From Desulfobacter sp. (lineage in GTDB: Bacteria > Desulfobacterota > Desulfobacteria > Desulfobacterales > Desulfobacteraceae): DNA of 64,000 nucleotides. The DNA lies in NCBI GenBank assembly GCA_028768525.1, contig CP054837.1:434001-498000 (forward strand). Direction: 5' to 3'. Each line of letters starts with the position of its first letter. The stretch's first letter is position 1. The notes below the pieces were generated by a model. It was not told the DNA's origin, made no database searches, and was given only the letters and a program-made list of their open reading frames with translations. Position numbers and translations under genes: made by a program. Shown here piece by piece: positions 31,833 through 39,732 of this stretch.

Positions 31833-33585
31833 CTTCTTTGTCTCCTGAATAGGTTAAGGTCTTTATCTTCGGAGGCGGTTCTGCCTCTTCAACGTTTTCA
31901 ACAGGCAGGTGGATAAAAAAACAGGTGCCCTGCCCCACCTGGCTTTCAACCTCAATTTTCCCTCCCATCTTCCGTATGATGCCATAGCAGATGGAAAGCC
32001 CCAGGCCCGTTCCCTGCCCCACGGCTTTGGTGGTAAAAAAGGGGTCAAAAATCCGGTCCAGGTAATGGCTGGGAATTCCCGGGCCGTCGTCCCGGACGGC
32101 AATGCCGATAAACCGGCTGTCTCCGGGCGTGTCGGCAGTGCTGATTTGGATGGTGCCCCCTTCCCTGTCCATGGCGTCGATGGCATTGTTGATGAGATTG
32201 AGAATGACCTGCTGGAGTTCGGCCGGGGAAAAGCGGATAAAGGGAAGGTCGGGGGCCAGGTCTGTTTTAATGGCGACATTATTATATTTGGCCATCTGGG
32301 CAGTGAGGGAAACGATCTCCCGGATGGTATCGTTGATTCGGATATCCGCCACGCTGGCATCGCTCTTCCGGGCAAAGCTCAACAGCTTGTGGGTGATGTC
32401 CTTGCATCGCCGGCCCTGGGTCTGAATCTGGTTGATGGCCCGGTTAAATTCCTTGGTCGTTCCGAGATCAGTGCCGGTGTTCTCCTCCAGCAGGTCTCCC
32501 ATCCATCCGGCCTCTTCCACCATGATGGCCACCGGATTGTTGATTTCATGGGCAATGCCGGCGGCCAGCTCACCGATGGTGGCCAGCTTGCCGCTTTCCA
32601 CCACCTGCTTGTTCATGGCTTCGTTTTTCCGGTCGGCCTCGGCAATGAGTCTGACAATGCTGCGGGGGAGTGTAAAGGAAACCGACATTATGGCGATACA
32701 GCCCAGAACAAAGACGATCAGAGTCAGCACCTCTGCATTCCACAGATCCCTGAGGGAATCCCTCAGGTCCTGTCGGAATACCATACGCCAGTCCACTGTC
32801 TGGAGAAGGGAAAGGGCGTACATATAGGTATTGCCCCTGCCGTCTCCCCGTTCCAGGATCACGGTGTTGGCGGTCCTGAAAATGCCAGGATCCGTTATGA
32901 CGGCGGCCGTTGATATCTCTGTACCGGTCCTGGGATGGGTCTGCAATTCGCCTTCGGCATTAACGATAAAGGCTGTACCGGTTTCTCCGATGCTGACATT
33001 CTCCACCAGGGAATTGAAGGCGGCAAAATTAATGGTGGACCTCAGGATGTAGGTGCGCCCCCGGCAGACCACCTTAACGGCCAGGATAAAATGGGGATGC
33101 CCCCGGAGCCCGGCAAATACATCGGAAATATAATAGGGGCTTTCCATGGCCTTTAAAAACCAGCCTGCGTTGCTGTAATCGGCATTTACCAGGCGAAACG
33201 GCCCCTCGTAGGCAAATTGTGTACCCCCGGCGTCCACCACCCCCAGGTCCGTGAACACCTCCCCGTACTCGTCCCGCAGTTCAGCCAGGCGGGAGGACAG
33301 AAACTCGGGGGCGGCGTCCGGTGAAATGGCCGCAAACTGCCGGGCAAGATACCGGATATTGCCCAATTTTTCCGCTAAAAACGCATCGATGTTCCGGGTA
33401 TGCTTGAGAACCAGCTCTGAGATATGGGCTCGGACCTTCTCCGAATAGGCCAGGTGGAACCGCCAGCAGAGGATTCCTGCAGTGAGTACCATGGGAATAA
33501 AGGAAACCAGCAGGATCAGCAGCCTGATCTTCCTCGTCACCACCTGGTAAAACCCTTTTCTGTCGATTATGGGGTCCGGCATCAT
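31810..33585 (-). CDS. Cache-domain sensor histidine kinase
   Basis: 591 aa from the ATG at 33585, which has AAGGTGG five bases upstream; a GTG nine bases earlier is an alternative. Helix 1 about 18-38; double-Cache domain with YYISDVFAGLRGHPHF; helix 2 about 290-310; HisKA with His346 in AGIAHEINNPVAIM; HATPase with DDGPGIPS and GTGLGLSICYGI. Paralogue of 9393-11120 and first gene of the second cluster, followed by a receiver with 23-bp overlap. Confidence 0.93.
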   Translation of the reverse strand: MMPDPIIDRKGFYQVVTRKIRLLILLVSFIPMVLTAGILCWRFHLAYSEKVRAHISELVLKHTRNIDAFLAEKLGNIRYLARQFAAISPDAAPEFLSSRLAELRDEYGEVFTDLGVVDAGGTQFAYEGPFRLVNADYSNAGWFLKAMESPYYISDVFAGLRGHPHFILAVKVVCRGRTYILRSTINFAAFNSLVENVSIGETGTAFIVNAEGELQTHPRTGTEISTAAVITDPGIFRTANTVILERGDGRGNTYMYALSLLQTVDWRMVFRQDLRDSLRDLWNAEVLTLIVFVLGCIAIMSVSFTLPRSIVRLIAEADRKNEAMNKQVVESGKLATIGELAAGIAHEINNPVAIMVEEAGWMGDLLEENTGTDLGTTKEFNRAINQIQTQGRRCKDITHKLLSFARKSDASVADIRINDTIREIVSLTAQMAKYNNVAIKTDLAPDLPFIRFSPAELQQVILNLINNAIDAMDREGGTIQISTADTPGDSRFIGIAVRDDGPGIPSHYLDRIFDPFFTTKAVGQGTGLGLSICYGIIRKMGGKIEVESQVGQGTCFFIHLPVENVEEAEPPPKIKTLTYSGDKEDESFICG

Positions 33586-33644
33586 TCTTTCCACCTTTTT
33601 TCATCCTCTCCATCTGACAAATGGAAAATCCTAATAGGTGAAAT

Positions 33645-33660
33645 ATCAAGATACATACCA
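33645..33660 (-). promoter_or_regulatory. sigma-54-like promoter of the second cluster
   Basis: On the minus strand TGGTATGTATCTTGAT, 14 of 16 identical to the candidate at 22305-22320. The -24 GG and the -12 TTG are kept, but both elements have mismatches. The position, about 60-75 bp before the kinase ATG and 100 bp from the shared activator site, supports it. Confidence 0.45.
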
Positions 33661-33760
33661 CCCCTGCAGGCGGCATCACATTCGCCCGTAACCATACGAA
33701 ATAAATGAATAAATCAGAAATCAGAGAAAAAGAATAAGAGGCCAGCACCTGTCAGCTTTT

Positions 33761-33775
33761 TTTACAGGGTGTAAA
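33761..33775. promoter_or_regulatory. candidate activator site TTTACAGGGTGTAAA
   Basis: The most symmetric copy of the shared site: TTTACA and TGTAAA are exact inverted repeats around GGG. It lies about 105 bp upstream of the promoter at 33645-33660. Confidence 0.65.
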
Positions 33776-33907
33776 AACAACTGGATACCTGGCCTTGGTT
33801 TGGAAATGACCAACAGGGTGGACAAAATCTAATCCATCTGCTCATATAAGGAAAATTTATTTATGGGGATAGGGTATGAACTAAGTTGAAAACAAGGGGG
33901 GAACATT

Positions 33908-34231
33908 ATGAGAATGCTGGCTGAATTTTTTCCGGAATTTGCAGAAAAACTGGATGAAATGGACGCGCTTTACACTGACAAAAGAACGATAGATGAAAAG
34001 ACCTATCAGTTCATCTGCTTTGCACTTTCCATCAAAGGGCGGTCGAAACCCTGTGTGTTAAAGCATTTTCAAGGGGCTTTGGAAGCAGGCGCAACCGTGA
34101 AAGAACTGGCTTATATTCTTGCTTTAGTAATGAGGGAGGCGGCCGGGGCGGATGATTGCTGGACCCACGATGTAATTGGGGACTGGAAGGAAATTATCGC
34201 AGGCAATATTAAATGTGACTGCCAGAAATAA
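33908..34231 (+). CDS. carboxymuconolactone decarboxylase/AhpD-like protein
   Basis: 107 aa, all-helical. The central stretch KGRSKPCVLKHFQGALEAGA carries the Cys and His expected in CMD/AhpD proteins, followed by TVKELAYILALVMREAAGAD. Only one Cys lies before the His, so an AhpD-type CxxC peroxidase site is missing. GGGGGGAAC precedes the ATG. It is divergent from the second cluster and lies at the left edge of the AT-rich region. The role is unknown; redox or detoxification functions are usual. Confidence 0.8.
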   Translation: MRMLAEFFPEFAEKLDEMDALYTDKRTIDEKTYQFICFALSIKGRSKPCVLKHFQGALEAGATVKELAYILALVMREAAGADDCWTHDVIGDWKEIIAGNIKCDCQK

Positions 34232-34677
34232 ATTTGTTTCCCCTGATACGAAAATTTTCAAAATTCTGCGTCATTGGTTAAGCGTCCGATTTTGCGCCTC
34301 CGCTTGGCGGAAGTGGAGGCTATATCCTGGGAATGGGCACCTCAAACACTGCCCGCCGGAAGGGTTTGGCTTCCGCTTGAGAGGATCCAAACACAAGCGT
34401 TCTCCCCCAGACAGCAAATACATCTCGAATTTTCAATCAAGCCTGCCTGCAAAAAAAATAGCTAACTGCGAAATAGCCAGAGAGCTGTTTTGAATCGGCA
34501 TTGCCATTTTCTTGGTGGCATTCTGGAGATGCACCAACAAAAGCACCAACATGTGTTGGAATGTCAAAAGATGCAGACTATGGTTCAACTCCCAAAACAG
34601 GAACCGAACTAAAATGCTTTAGAAACTTTCGTGCAGATTTATCAGAGACGCATTTGATTTGAACCAGTTCAATCTTA
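34232..34677. other. AT-rich gap without a clear gene
   Basis: No convincing gene. An imperfect hairpin (GCCTCC...GGAGGC) lies near 34294-34318, and a short His/Gln-rich reading frame near 34529-34612 may be the tail of a decayed gene. This is the start of the accessory region. Confidence 0.5.
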
Positions 34678-34926
34678 TCAGACTTCAATCACTTTCAATA
34701 CTGGCCCCTGGTTTTTCCTATCAGGAATGACATGGTAACTACAGCCACAGTCCGGACAAACAACACGCAATCCGTCCGTTAAACGATTTACAAGGCCAGT
34801 TCTCCCAAGCAAAGGTACTTTCCTTTTACATTGACATATCCAAGCGGCATTATTACCGGTTGCTATGGCTTTGGATTTCTCACCATTTTTTAGCTCGACT
34901 TCTACAATTCTTTGCTGCTGTGTCAT
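34678..34926 (-). CDS. 82-aa zinc-ribbon-like protein
   Basis: Two Cys pairs, CQCK near residue 31 and CPDCGC near residue 58, suggest one zinc ribbon. No recognised family. Beside an HNH nuclease gene on the same strand in a mobile region; phage or plasmid origin is likely. No strong ribosome site is seen, so it is less certain. Confidence 0.55.
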   Translation of the reverse strand: MTQQQRIVEVELKNGEKSKAIATGNNAAWICQCKRKVPLLGRTGLVNRLTDGLRVVCPDCGCSYHVIPDRKNQGPVLKVIEV

Positions 34927-35003
34927 AAATACGCTTTTTCGATTCTGGTGATAAAGTGTTTTTGTCGGTATGTACAGCGTTCATACTTTTCGGGCGGACT
35001 GAT

Positions 35004-35363
35004 TTAAAACTTACCTTTTAGCATATCACCAAGCCCTGCAAAGGGATTGGTGCCGCCTGTGGAGGTTGAAGTGCTGCAAGCCACTTCATCAGAATAGGCA
35101 TCGGCGACCTGTTCCCTGGAATGTTCATTGTCGTGGCAATAGATACAAAGCAATTCCCAATTACTCCCATCAGGCGGATTGTTGTCATGGTTATGATCTT
35201 TGTGGTGAACCGTGAGTTCCTTGACTCGTTTACCCTCAAATTCGCGGCCACAATGAGCACAGATCCAAGGATACATCTTAAGAGCACGCTCTCGATATCC
35301 GGTTTGACGAGACTTTTGTTCTGCCAATACTTTCTGAACAAGGTTATCTTTTTTGCTGATCAT
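35004..35363 (-). CDS. HNH endonuclease, YajD-like
   Basis: 119 aa from the ATG at 35363, which follows AGGAG by eight bases; this gives the usual YajD length. The HNH core is ICAHCGREFEG, ELTVHHKDHNHDNN and NWELLCIYCHDNEHS, with two CxxC zinc pairs and the His-His-Asn catalytic set. Small HNH nucleases of this type occur in phages and as housekeeping genes of unknown role. The tail is Ser/Thr-rich and ends GLGDMLKGKF. Confidence 0.85.
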   Translation of the reverse strand: MISKKDNLVQKVLAEQKSRQTGYRERALKMYPWICAHCGREFEGKRVKELTVHHKDHNHDNNPPDGSNWELLCIYCHDNEHSREQVADAYSDEVACSTSTSTGGTNPFAGLGDMLKGKF

Positions 35364-35534
35364 TCTATTCACTCCTGGTCCTTCTTTTTTTAACGATTTA
35401 TTAATAATTATATTGAGTCGTCCAATCAACCTTATCCGGTATTAAATGTGTTTATTGATGGGGGAGGCCAACCCCAATATGTTGTGGTCGATGAATTTGG
35501 AAAGAAAGCGACAGCTAATAGACATAATTGTAGC

Positions 35535-35696
35535 GGCCTGATTTCATAATCGCCCTGGCTTGATTTAATAGAAAATCTCGGCCAGGAATAATCGTTTCTA
35601 AGGTCCGCACCCGGCCAGATTTATTCGTTACCCGGCCGGGATTAATTGTTTCTGGCCGAATTTAATTGGTACTGGGCCAGGTTTAATCATTTCCAG
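35535..35696. repeat. degenerate ~21-bp repeat array resembling an IS21 end
   Basis: At least six units of the form GGCCRGRTTTAATYGTTWCT begin near 35535, 35556, 35580, 35613, 35634, 35654 and 35675. The core (TTTAATTGT) matches the terminal repeats of the intact IS21-family element at 39654. IS21-family ends are known to carry several copies of a transposase-binding repeat. The rest of 35364-35793 shows no gene. Confidence 0.6.
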
Positions 35697-35793
35697 GAAG
35701 ATGTTTCTCTTTTTTCGACAGACAAGATTATATTAAATGTAATTTTTAACGATTGAATCGAAAGGAGACTTGAAGCCGTCCATAACTAAATGG

Positions 35794-36546
35794 TTATTCC
35801 AACGCTTTGCGGATTCTGTCCAGCGTTCCTTCAGCAACCATTGATCTAAGTGTGCTTTCAAGTATCGGAATCACGTAGGCATACTTTTCATGCACATAAG
35901 GAAATAATTGAGTTTCGGCCAAAACGCATACTTCCTTTATTTCATTTTGATTAAACTGTTTTTTTAAAATAGATCTATTGACGATTCCCGGTCCCGCAAG
36001 ATAGGCTCCTATGCGGTTGATATTAATTAATTTAAAGGCTTCTTTGGGAGAATCAAGGACCACTTTTTTCTTTTCTGGAATGTCGGACAGGATGCTTTGC
36101 GCTTTTTTGCTTCCTCGTAAAAAGCCGACAACACAGTCCGTTTTTATCACATGCTCTGTAAGTGTGTTTATATCATTAACTGTCTCAATGATATTTTTCT
36201 TTTTGGCAAACAAAATATGCTGAACTGTAAAATGGGATACCCTGATCATCCTTAAATTCTGATAGTCTTTTTCCAATCCTTTTATTCTGGCGGCAACCCC
36301 AGCATATACGCCTTTGTTCGTGGCTACAAGGCACCGTTTCTTCGGGAGTTCTTTCAACGTACATTTTATACCGGTTCTGTTAGAGACTTCTTTTAAGACT
36401 TCTCTCTGATATTGGGTGAACACACCTTCATCTATGGGAGTCGTAAAGACCAAAGGCTCCTGATGTGCATTTTGGGCGATACCTACAGAGTTACCCACAG
36501 CGGCCATCAACACACCCGCCACAAATAAATAAAGAATTTGTTTCAT
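35794..36546 (-). CDS. orphan periplasmic solute-binding protein
   Basis: 250 aa. Signal peptide at residues 1-24 (LYLFVAGVLMAAVGNSVGIAQ). The body follows the family 3 periplasmic binding fold: EVSNRTGIKCTLKELPKKRCLV, a hinge around residue 110-190 and the closing segment VAEGTLDRIRKALE. No permease or ATPase gene is near, so it may feed a distant transporter or act as a sensor. Two similar orphan genes lie at 43924 and 45157. Confidence 0.8.
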   Translation of the reverse strand: MKQILYLFVAGVLMAAVGNSVGIAQNAHQEPLVFTTPIDEGVFTQYQREVLKEVSNRTGIKCTLKELPKKRCLVATNKGVYAGVAARIKGLEKDYQNLRMIRVSHFTVQHILFAKKKNIIETVNDINTLTEHVIKTDCVVGFLRGSKKAQSILSDIPEKKKVVLDSPKEAFKLININRIGAYLAGPGIVNRSILKKQFNQNEIKEVCVLAETQLFPYVHEKYAYVIPILESTLRSMVAEGTLDRIRKALE

Positions 36547-36688
36547 AACTAAGACTCAATTACCCTTGGCCATTGGTAATCCATATTTTCTAAAAATCCA
36601 AATAATTGGAGATTAACCTTTTTCTGTCGAAAATTGCAACAATCAATTTGCCCTGTCAAATTTTCTTTTCAAAAATTCAAAAAGCAAG

Positions 36689-37189
36689 ATGCATAATAAA
36701 AAATGCTTTTTCGGCATGTCTCAGATAATAGATGTCATTCTTGATTTTCCCATCCCCATGGTTGCTGGGATGAGTTCCAACAGTGGACCGTTATTTTTAG
36801 GATTTTCTTTGGCTGTTGACTATCGAATTGCCTCAAAGAATGCAACCTTAATGATAAACCCCAATAATTCATACGGAATTCCACCTGCAAGCTTGTTATC
36901 TTTCTTTCTGATAAAGAATATTGGTCCTGCAAGGACAATGGAACTGATGCTGTCGCATCCGGAACTCAGTATAGAAGAGGCTTACCAATTGGGGTTAGTC
37001 TCTCAGATTGTTGACGAAGAAAATGTTGAATCCCAGTGTATTGAATTGTTGAATGCTTTAAATCCTTTTTCCAGGGATGCCATTTCTGAGACACGATGTA
37101 TGATTCAACCAGATAAAGCTGAGATAAATAAATACATTGAAACAACTCATGAACGTTATCTCAGAAACATATACAAAATGAGTAGCTGA
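36689..37189 (+). pseudogene. crotonase (enoyl-CoA hydratase/isomerase) fragment
   Basis: 166 aa correspond to the middle and C-terminal part of a crotonase: FPIPMVAGMSSNSGPLFLGF, then LAVDYRIASKNATLMINP and AYQLGLVSQIVDEENV. About 80 N-terminal residues, with half of the oxyanion hole, are missing and no start signal is seen. It is probably decayed. The AT-rich codons differ from those of the flanking core genes. Confidence 0.7.
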
Positions 37190-37276
37190 AAACAGTCCAA
37201 TTGATTTATCATCTATTTGTTATATCTCTGGTAGGTAGTTTTTTATCCGGAGCTTTATAGAACACAATGAGCGATT

Positions 37277-37411
37277 ATGCAAACCAACTATGGATACTGG
37301 ACTAAACTTGAATTACATCTATTTGATCATTCTGATGCAACGTTTAGTCATGGCATGTGCCCCGCTTTTATTAAAAAACACTATCCCAAATACAATGATT
37401 CGGAGGATTAA
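37277..37411 (+). pseudogene. C-terminal fragment of a sensor/PAS-type protein
   Basis: 44 residues, starting MQTNYGYWTKLELHLF and reading FSHGMCP later, match the GYW...FSHxICPxC tail often found at the C-terminus of PAS-containing regulators in Desulfobacterota. Only the tail remains and the second Cys of CPxC is Phe. Not a complete gene. Confidence 0.55.
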
Positions 37412-37868
37412 GCATTGCTATTAAAGTATAAATAACAATACAAAAATACTTCTTGCGCGAACTTGATTATCAAAATTTTCATTCATTCAAAATGTTATCC
37501 ATCCACTTGAAATGAGGAATGCCAAAGTCCACAATCATGGTATTAGCCGTCGTTTTTTATCTAAATCTTTACCCACAACATGTAGTATGTGGCCTTCTTC
37601 TGAACATGTGGGACAAAATCAGGAATATGCCCTGTATAATTTCTTCGGGGTTTAACCGCCGGGGTTCAATAATCTCTTACAGCCGTATTTTTTGTATTTA
37701 AGGAAGGATAAGGGTTATTACTAAAAAGATTGAGCCGGGCCTATCAACCCCCAGGTTTCACCAGACATCCGTAAAAGCGGTTCATCTTGACTAATCCGTG
37801 TACGGCTGCGCCTCTCAAAACCGGACGGACGCTTACGCTTGTCCTATGCGGTTTATCGGGCCCGGTTG
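37412..37868. other. non-coding accessory DNA with one stem-loop
   Basis: I see no supported gene. On the minus strand, 37820-37855 folds into a hairpin with paired ends AACCG/CGGTT, inner GGAC/GTCC and a GTAA tetraloop. This recalls a group II intron domain V, but the catalytic triad is not placed as expected. It may be a remnant. Confidence 0.4.
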
Positions 37869-38234
37869 TTAACATCCCGTCTGGCGGGATAGCGGCATAG
37901 CTGCTGCCGTGCACCTCGTACCATTTACCACTAAGCCGTATCTGTATAAATCAAACCTCGACATTTTCAATGTTAGGTCGCCATTGAGACAAGGCCAATC
38001 AAAATAAAGAGATTCCATTATATCCTCAATCTCCAAGAGAACATGAAACGGTTTGGCTTCTGATGGGGGATTATGAACGAAAACGAATTCATAAGTTGTT
38101 TCAACAAGGCGCGAATGAAACAGAGAAATTGATTCTAAAGGAATTCCCTTTTTACGGCAGATTGCTTGATGAACGATATCTTGAACTTTTAATTTATTGA
38201 CATTTGTTTTCATAATATTTAAAATATATCGCAT
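37869..38234 (-). CDS. hypothetical protein, 121 aa
   Basis: Not recognised. A mixed alpha/beta body without signal peptide or membrane segment; AAAGG lies about ten bases before the ATG. The last 15 residues (CTAAAMPLSRQTGC) run into the stem-loop region, so the natural C-terminus may have been replaced. Confidence 0.45.
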   Translation of the reverse strand: MRYILNIMKTNVNKLKVQDIVHQAICRKKGIPLESISLFHSRLVETTYEFVFVHNPPSEAKPFHVLLEIEDIMESLYFDWPCLNGDLTLKMSRFDLYRYGLVVNGTRCTAAAMPLSRQTGC

Positions 38235-38390
38235 TACTTTTTGCCTTTCAAGTCAAAAAGTAATTGTCTTGTTCTATTATTCATAGCCCCTCTAAGCGAG
38301 TTTTTTAACTCGACACAGTTGGTTGAAAAGTCCACAAATTTAATAAATGCATTTTTTAAGGTTTGATTTTTATATTCATGAAAAATGAAT

Positions 38391-38418
38391 AAGGCAGAGC
38401 CATTTCTGACCCTGCCTT
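38391..38418 (-). terminator. terminator of the lectin-type PEP-CTERM gene
   Basis: AAGGCAG pairs with CTGCCTT; on the minus strand ATTCATTTTTCAT follows. It lies about 20 bp after the stop codon. Confidence 0.65.
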
Positions 38419-38436
38419 GTAATTTTTAGTGAGGTA

Positions 38437-39012
38437 TTATCTTCTTCTGTTTAACCCTGCAAGACTAAGAAGGCCTAAGCCTAAGAGTATTACTGTTGTT
38501 GGCTCGGGGATAGGCGCAGAGTTGTATTCAACCAAATAGCCTTTTCCCCACTTGTCATTTGGAGCTATATCGTTCCAATTACCATTTGACCAAATAAACC
38601 GTGTGTAGTTTTCCCTGATGCCACCATTCGGCTCAGCGCCGCCCCAATTTTCATAGAAAAAAGTCTGCCCTGCTTCCGGCCCTGTCCGCCAAGTCCAATT
38701 CCCTTCATCACCTTCATCTGAGCCCCCAATCCAAGCGTTATCATAATAAGGAGAATCTGGGTTGCGATAAGGTTGCACCAAACTATACAGAAAATCGTTT
38801 TCTTCTTGAGAAGTAATAGTCGCCAGGTAACCCTGATTTCCTAAATAAGACAATCCAGAAGCAGCTGTCAGCGCTGTATTCCAATCGATACTTTGGGCAT
38901 TAACATATTCATAATAATGTCCATTGGCTGCACAGTAAAGAGGAGTAGCATTCACGGTTGTAGCTGTTCCAAAAAATAGAAAAAAGCATAAAAATATGAA
39001 TATTTTTTTCAT
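38437..39012 (-). CDS. secreted C-type-lectin-like PEP-CTERM protein
   Basis: 191 aa from the ATG at 39012. Signal peptide (IFIFLCFFLFFGTATTVNA); a C-type lectin-like domain with WNTALTAASGL, LATITSQEENDFLYSLV, WIGGSDEGDEGNWTW and ENWGGAEPNGG; C-terminal sorting tail PIPEPTTVILLGLGLLSLAG followed by NRRR. Such tails are cut by exosortase, and the proteins are often glycosylated and linked to exopolysaccharide; the exosortase must be elsewhere. An in-frame ATG at 39054 with a better AAGGAGGA site would add 14 residues. Confidence 0.88.
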   Translation of the reverse strand: MKKIFIFLCFFLFFGTATTVNATPLYCAANGHYYEYVNAQSIDWNTALTAASGLSYLGNQGYLATITSQEENDFLYSLVQPYRNPDSPYYDNAWIGGSDEGDEGNWTWRTGPEAGQTFFYENWGGAEPNGGIRENYTRFIWSNGNWNDIAPNDKWGKGYLVEYNSAPIPEPTTVILLGLGLLSLAGLNRRR

Positions 39013-39188
39013 GACAGGCCTCTCCTTTCTTACGTTATTAATTATTTTTTTCATGCAATCCTCCTTTTTAAAATGTATTGGTTTAACCTTGCATATCTCA
39101 TTATTCATACTGAATAACTCCTCAGCATGAGGAGACAGCTATGAAAAATAGTCTTATACAACTACAGGTAGATAGAACTATGAGTTAT

Positions 39189-39653
39189 TTAAAAGTGGTT
39201 TTTCCTGTTTCCAGCCACAAGCCCCAAAAGCCCAAGACCAAAGAGAAACGCTGTTGATGGTTCCGGTATCGGTTGTTGATCAGGATTGTAAGGAGCTATA
39301 GAATACGTTAGGCTTGAAAAAAAGATTGGATTATTTTTACCACCTGCACCTGCACCAACAATGTTGCCATCGGATTCACGATTAATAATTAATCCTTTAT
39401 AGGGGCCATCCGATTTCATGTTGATCGTAACAGTAGATAGTGTGGCAAGTGTTTCTAAAGGCCCATTAGGACTTACTTTACACACCCATGACCAGACCGT
39501 ATCCCCAAAAGAAAACCCATACTCGTTTTCAATGAAAGCATGCATATTGTCACTAAAAGAGATAGCAGCATCAGATAAAAAAACGGCGTTAGAGTAAGTG
39601 TTTAAATCATATGTTGTTATTATTTGATCAGCGTCATTTATAATTCCCGCCAA
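39189..39653 (-). pseudogene. C-terminal part of a PEP-CTERM gene split by IS21
   Basis: About 154 residues with no signal peptide, ending QPIPEPSTAFLFGLGLLGLV and NRKNHF, a complete PEP-CTERM tail. The reading frame runs straight out of the left end of the IS21 element. Its missing start is found beyond the right end at 42453-42708 on the same strand. Together they would give a secreted protein of about 240 residues of unknown function. Confidence 0.85.
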
Positions 39654-39732
39654 ACGACAATTAAAATTCCCGAAATTTAAGAATCAAAAAAAATGGTAGA
39701 AACATCCAAATTGAACAGAAGGAGAGATTTGG

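Noticed and set aside
37519..37701. 60-codon frame in the accessory region
   Set aside because: No start signal or motif; both strands here look like decayed mobile DNA.
37741..37868. Possible group II intron end
   Set aside because: The hairpin with a GTAA loop fits loosely, but there is no reverse transcriptase gene and the catalytic triad position does not match. I keep it only as a stem-loop remark.
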